From Aquimonas sp002352135 (lineage in GTDB: Bacteria > Pseudomonadota > Gammaproteobacteria > Xanthomonadales > Xanthomonadaceae): 6,622 bases of DNA. Location: contig DAORND010000129.1 in the NCBI GenBank assembly GCA_035440755.1, positions 1-6,622 of the forward strand. Reading direction: 5' to 3'. The position numbers and the translations under genes are program-made. Below, in pieces: positions 1-6,622 of the stretch (positions are counted from its first letter, which is position 1; each line of letters starts with the position of its first letter). Under the pieces are notes generated by a model. That model was not told the origin of the DNA and did no database searches. It saw only the letters and a program-made list of their open reading frames with translations.

Positions 1-3
1 CGG

Positions 4-235
4 GTGCCTTTTGATGCGTTGCCAGCCTACGAAGGACGATCCGTCGTCGTCGAAACCACCTGGAACACGCAGCGTCGTGGCGTCCTGAAGGACGCGACCC
101 GTGCGCGATTGGTCCTTGCCCTGATTCCCGCCCAAGGCGGTTTTGACATGAGCATCCCGCGAGAGACCGTCCGCGAAGTGCGCATCCTCGACGCCGCCAG
201 TGCCCCTGTTTCTGATACTTCAGCCGATATCTCCA

Positions 236-252
<17 letters not shown>
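4..252 (+). CDS. Small conserved-looking ORF before carB; possible Sm-like fold; 5' end uncertain
   Basis: I do not recognise this gene by name. The frame is open to the left edge, so the GTG at base 4 may be the true start or an internal Val codon. The visible 82 residues have no signal peptide or membrane segment. Residues 11-62 alternate hydrophobic and polar residues as expected for a small five-stranded barrel: a strand around 12-20 (GRSVVVETTW), a turn with the G-x-L-x-D pattern at 26-30, a strand at 34-41 (ARLVLAL), then 45-51 and 55-62 (TVREVRIL). This spacing resembles Sm1/Sm2 of Sm/Hfq-type proteins, which is an inference from pattern only. The last 20 residues are Ala/Ser/Asp-rich and probably disordered. 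Its TGA lies 17 bases inside carB, so its translation probably feeds carB translation. In related genomes I expect carA immediately upstream, but that is outside the window. Confidence 0.7.
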
Positions 253-3477
<3,225 letters not shown>

Positions 3478-3478
<1 letters not shown>

Positions 3479-3482
3479 GGAG
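3478..3482 (+). promoter_or_regulatory. Ribosome binding site of greA, overlapping the carB stop
   Basis: AGGAG lies 8 bases before the greA ATG. Its first A is the last base of the carB TGA stop codon. It is the only strong Shine-Dalgarno sequence before any of the four well-defined starts here, so greA can recruit ribosomes itself, while ribosomes ending carB translation stop directly on the site. Confidence 0.85.
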
Positions 3483-3490
3483 TTGAACAC

Positions 3491-3963
<473 letters not shown>

Positions 3964-3967
<4 letters not shown>

Positions 3968-4911
3968 GCGGCGTCGGCTGCATCCTGCTGTTACCGGCGC
4001 GCAAGCGTTTGCGCGGCGCGCTGGATGCAGCGCCCAGTCTGCAGCGCATCCTGGCGCGTGGTGATGCGCTGGAAGCCACCGAATCCGGCGAGTTGGGTCA
4101 ACTGACGCGCATTTTCGACGTGATGCCGCTCGGCTTGCCCGCCGCCGCGCTGGCGCGTCAGTTCGACTTTGACGACGCGGGATCACACCTTTGGCTGCGC
4201 GCCGATCCGGCCTTTGTGCAGCCGGAAATGAACGGTGTGCGGCTGATGGCGGTCGGCGAACTGGGACTGCGCAACGAGGAATCCCGCGCGCTCGTCGAGG
4301 CGCTGCAACCGCTGTTTGGTGAGGTTGGCATGCCGCTGACGGCTGCCAACACCCAGCGTTGGTATCTGCAATTGCAGACCCAACTGCGTCTGCCGCGATT
4401 CGTTGCGCCAGAAGATGCCATCGGCACGGATCTCGCCGAGCACCTGCCGCAGGGCGAGGAAGGCAAGCGCTGGCGTGCCCTGTTGAACGAAGCGCAGGTG
4501 ATCCTGCACAACCATCCGGTCAATCAGGCACGCGTCAAGGCAGGCAAAGTGCCCGCCAATTCGCTGTGGTTCTGGGGTGCCGGTGCCTTGCCGGATGAAG
4601 TCATTTCGGGTGTGGCGACGCTGTTCTCGCACGAACCCCATGCCTGCGCGCTGGCGCAGTTGTCCGGTATCGAGGTCAAGCTGATCGATAGCGACGTACT
4701 GCCGGAGGCGCTCGATGATTGCGCCATTGATCTGCGCGGCGCACGCGATCTGGCCGCGCTGGAATCGTCCGTGTTTGCGCCGCTGCTGAAACGCGTTCAG
4801 GCAGGCAAGTTGCACGCGCTGACCGTCGATTTTGCCGACAGTCACGCCTGGATCTATCGACGCTCTCACGCCTTGCGCTTCTGGCGGCGACCGCCGCGCG
4901 ACTGGGCGTGA
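3964..4911 (+). CDS. rpfE: RpfE-type protein with partial similarity to cofactor-independent phosphoglycerate mutase
   Basis: The 315-residue protein resembles the RpfE-type family, named after the Xanthomonas rpf (regulation of pathogenicity factors) cluster, where as I recall rpfE sits with recJ and greA. Members are also often labelled phosphoglycerate mutase. The reason is visible: residues 182-190 (HNHPVNQAR) and 197-207 (PANSLWFWGAG) match a signature of the archaeal-type cofactor-independent enzyme (ApgM). The alkaline-phosphatase-like features that enzyme needs, an N-terminal D-G metal-binding motif and the later D/H metal ligands, are not seen, so mutase activity is doubtful. Other landmarks are WLRADP at 77-82 and the C-terminal RFWRRP at 305-310. 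There is no signal peptide or clear membrane segment, so it is probably cytoplasmic. Its ATG overlaps the greA stop (ATGA) and its stop overlaps the recJ GTG (GTGA); no strong ribosome binding site precedes it, so it is probably coupled to greA. The family assignment is fairly sure; the biochemical function is unknown. Confidence 0.82.
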
Positions 4912-6617
4912 GTCCACGCATCCAGCGGCGTGCGCTGCCCGACGCGCCGATCCTGCACGAGTCACAGCTCTCGACGGTACTGCGACGCATCTATGCCGCA
5001 CGCGGCGTACACGACGCGCAGGACATCGACCTGCGTCTGGCGCATCTGCTGCCGCCCACGCTGGGCGATCTGGATCGCGCCTGCGAACACCTGTTGCGCT
5101 GGCGGGAAGCACAAGCGCATATCACCGTGGTCGGCGACTTCGACGCTGACGGTGCCACCGGCACCGCCGTCGCGGTACGCGGCCTGCGCCTGCTCGGTTT
5201 TCAACGCGTCGATTACCGCGTGCCGAATCGCTTCCTGCACGGCTATGGCCTGTCGCCCGCCTTGGTCGACAGCCTGGATCCCGCGCCGAATGTCATCCTC
5301 ACGGTCGATAACGGTGTCGCGGCCTTGGCGGGCGTCGACGCCGCCAAAGCGCGTGGTATCGAGGTGTTGGTCACCGATCACCACCTGCCTGCCGAGACGC
5401 TTCCCGACGCCGTCGCCATCGTCAACCCGAACCGGCACGGCGATGCCTTTCCCAGCAAAGCGCTGGCCGGAGTCGGCGTGGTGTTCTACCTGCTGGTCGC
5501 CCTGCGTGCGCGCCTGCGCGAACTCGGATCGCCGCAGGGTCAGGTGGACTTGTCCTGTCTGCTGGATCTGGTCGCCATCGGCACCGTGGCTGATCTGGTC
5601 GCACTGGATGCCAATAACCGCCGCCTGGTTCGCGCAGGTCTGCAACGCATTCGAGACGAACGCGCCCAGCACGGTGTGTTGGCCTTGTTTCGTGCGGCCG
5701 GGCGCGATCCGCGTCGCGCCACCGCCGCCGATCTGGGCTTTGCCATAGGTCCGCGCATCAATGCCGCAGGCCGACTGGAAGACATGGCACTCGGCATCGA
5801 ATGCCTGCTCTGCGACGACCCGACCCGCGCCGATGCCTTCGCGCATCGGCTCAACAGCATCAACCACGAACGCCGCGATCTGCAGCAGGCCATGGTCGAT
5901 CAGGCCGAAGCCCTGCTGGAAGCGCGCCTGCCCAGTCTCGATGGCTCCCATGTACCGGCAGGACTGGTGCTGCACGATGCCGACTGGCATAGCGGCGTGA
6001 TCGGTCTGGTCGCCTCCAAACTCAAGGAACGCCTGCATCGCCCGATCATCGCCTGCGCGCCCGCCGAAGACGGCAGCGGCGAATGGAAAGGCTCGGGCCG
6101 TTCGATTCCCGGCTTTCACCTGCGCGACTGTCTGGTTGCCCTCGACACCCGCCATCCCGGCCTGCTGAAACGCTACGGTGGCCACGCCATGGCCGCAGGC
6201 CTCAGCGTGGACGGCGAACGCCTGCCCGAACTGGTCAACGCCTTCGAGCAGCTCGCCAGCGAATGGCTCAGCCCAGAACAGCTGCAAGCCACCATCTGGA
6301 CCGACGGCCCCCTGCGCGCCGAAGACATCAGTCTGAACCAAGCCGAAGCCCTGCGCGCAGGCGGCCCTTGGGGACAAGCCTTTCCCGAACCCCTGTTCGA
6401 CAACGAATTCGAACTCGAACGCTGGTCCGTCATGGCCGAACGCCACCTGCGCCTGAGCCTGCGCCTGCTACCCGAACGACACCCCGTCGAGGCCATCTTC
6501 TTCAACGCCTACAAGGGCGAAACCCCACCCAAGCAATTCCGCGCCGCCTACCAACTCGAAATCGACGAATGGCGCGGCGAACCCCGACTGCGATTGATGC
6601 TGCGGCATTGGGAGTAG
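4908..6617 (+). CDS. recJ: Single-stranded-DNA-specific 5'-3' exonuclease RecJ
   Basis: RecJ degrades single-stranded DNA from the 5' end in RecF-pathway recombination (with RecQ), in mismatch repair and at stalled forks. The product has 569 residues, against 577 in E. coli, and aligns to the end. The DHH domain carries GDFDADG at 76-82, DHH at 157-159, AIGTVAD at 223-229 (metal ligand D229) and GPRINAAGR at 281-289. The DHHA1-type part carries DWHSGVIG at 359-366, GSGRS at 395-399 and YGGHAMAAG at 423-431. The C-terminal segment with GPWGQAFPEPLFD is the OB-fold region typical of full RecJ rather than of shorter DHH phosphoesterases such as NrnA. The GTG start lies in GTGA, overlapping the rpfE stop, and gives an N terminus (ALPDAP, then LRRIYAARGV) that fits the family, so a later start is unlikely. 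No strong Shine-Dalgarno sequence is seen. The 3' part is C-rich on this strand and prefers GAA and C-ending codons. Only five bases follow the TAG, and no terminator is visible. Confidence 0.97.
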   Translation: MSPRIQRRALPDAPILHESQLSTVLRRIYAARGVHDAQDIDLRLAHLLPPTLGDLDRACEHLLRWREAQAHITVVGDFDADGATGTAVAVRGLRLLGFQRVDYRVPNRFLHGYGLSPALVDSLDPAPNVILTVDNGVAALAGVDAAKARGIEVLVTDHHLPAETLPDAVAIVNPNRHGDAFPSKALAGVGVVFYLLVALRARLRELGSPQGQVDLSCLLDLVAIGTVADLVALDANNRRLVRAGLQRIRDERAQHGVLALFRAAGRDPRRATAADLGFAIGPRINAAGRLEDMALGIECLLCDDPTRADAFAHRLNSINHERRDLQQAMVDQAEALLEARLPSLDGSHVPAGLVLHDADWHSGVIGLVASKLKERLHRPIIACAPAEDGSGEWKGSGRSIPGFHLRDCLVALDTRHPGLLKRYGGHAMAAGLSVDGERLPELVNAFEQLASEWLSPEQLQATIWTDGPLRAEDISLNQAEALRAGGPWGQAFPEPLFDNEFELERWSVMAERHLRLSLRLLPERHPVEAIFFNAYKGETPPKQFRAAYQLEIDEWRGEPRLRLMLRHWE

Positions 6618-6622
6618 GGCGC

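Noticed and set aside
200..235. Upstream GTG as the carB start, adding 12 residues
   Set aside because: The added residues have no counterpart in CarB proteins, and the ATG at 236 reproduces the normal MPKRTD start.
4962..6446. Long antisense open frame of 494 codons opposite recJ
   Set aside because: It covers the highly conserved RecJ coding frame and shows no family motif; codon bias of recJ explains the absence of stops on the other strand.

Overview
The window is a compact run of five co-directional (+ strand) genes with almost no non-coding DNA. In order they are: a small unnamed ORF (82 codons visible), carB (large subunit of carbamoyl-phosphate synthase), greA (transcript cleavage factor), an RpfE-type gene related in part to cofactor-independent phosphoglycerate mutases, and recJ (5'-3' single-strand DNA exonuclease). 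Only 5 bases follow the recJ stop, and the small ORF is open to the left edge, so the flanking genes are not visible.

Organism: the DNA is GC-rich by eye. CarB, GreA and RecJ are close to their Escherichia coli counterparts along their whole lengths. The order carB-greA-rpfE-recJ with a small ORF just before carB is, from what I know of these genomes, characteristic of the Xanthomonas/Xylella/Lysobacter group. I infer a gammaproteobacterium, most likely Xanthomonadales (Lysobacterales) or a near relative; the sequence alone does not fix the genus.

Layout: the small ORF overlaps carB by 17 bases. carB is followed by greA after 12 bases, and the greA Shine-Dalgarno sequence overlaps the carB stop codon. 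greA overlaps rpfE by 4 bases (ATGA), and rpfE overlaps recJ by 4 bases (GTGA). Only greA has a strong ribosome binding site, so carB, rpfE and recJ probably depend on translational coupling. No promoter, terminator, RNA gene, repeat, mobile element or CRISPR array could be supported, and no gene-free stretch exceeds 12 bases.

Function: CarB supplies carbamoyl phosphate for pyrimidine and arginine synthesis and retains its visible catalytic and allosteric residues. GreA rescues backtracked RNA polymerase, and RecJ acts in recombination and repair. The RpfE-type protein has no established biochemical role that I can name. The grouping is better explained as a conserved housekeeping operon than as a new system. 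The parts least explained by known biology are the small ORF, whose pattern resembles an Sm/Hfq-like barrel, and the RpfE-type protein, which keeps a phosphoglycerate mutase signature without an obvious metal-binding catalytic core.
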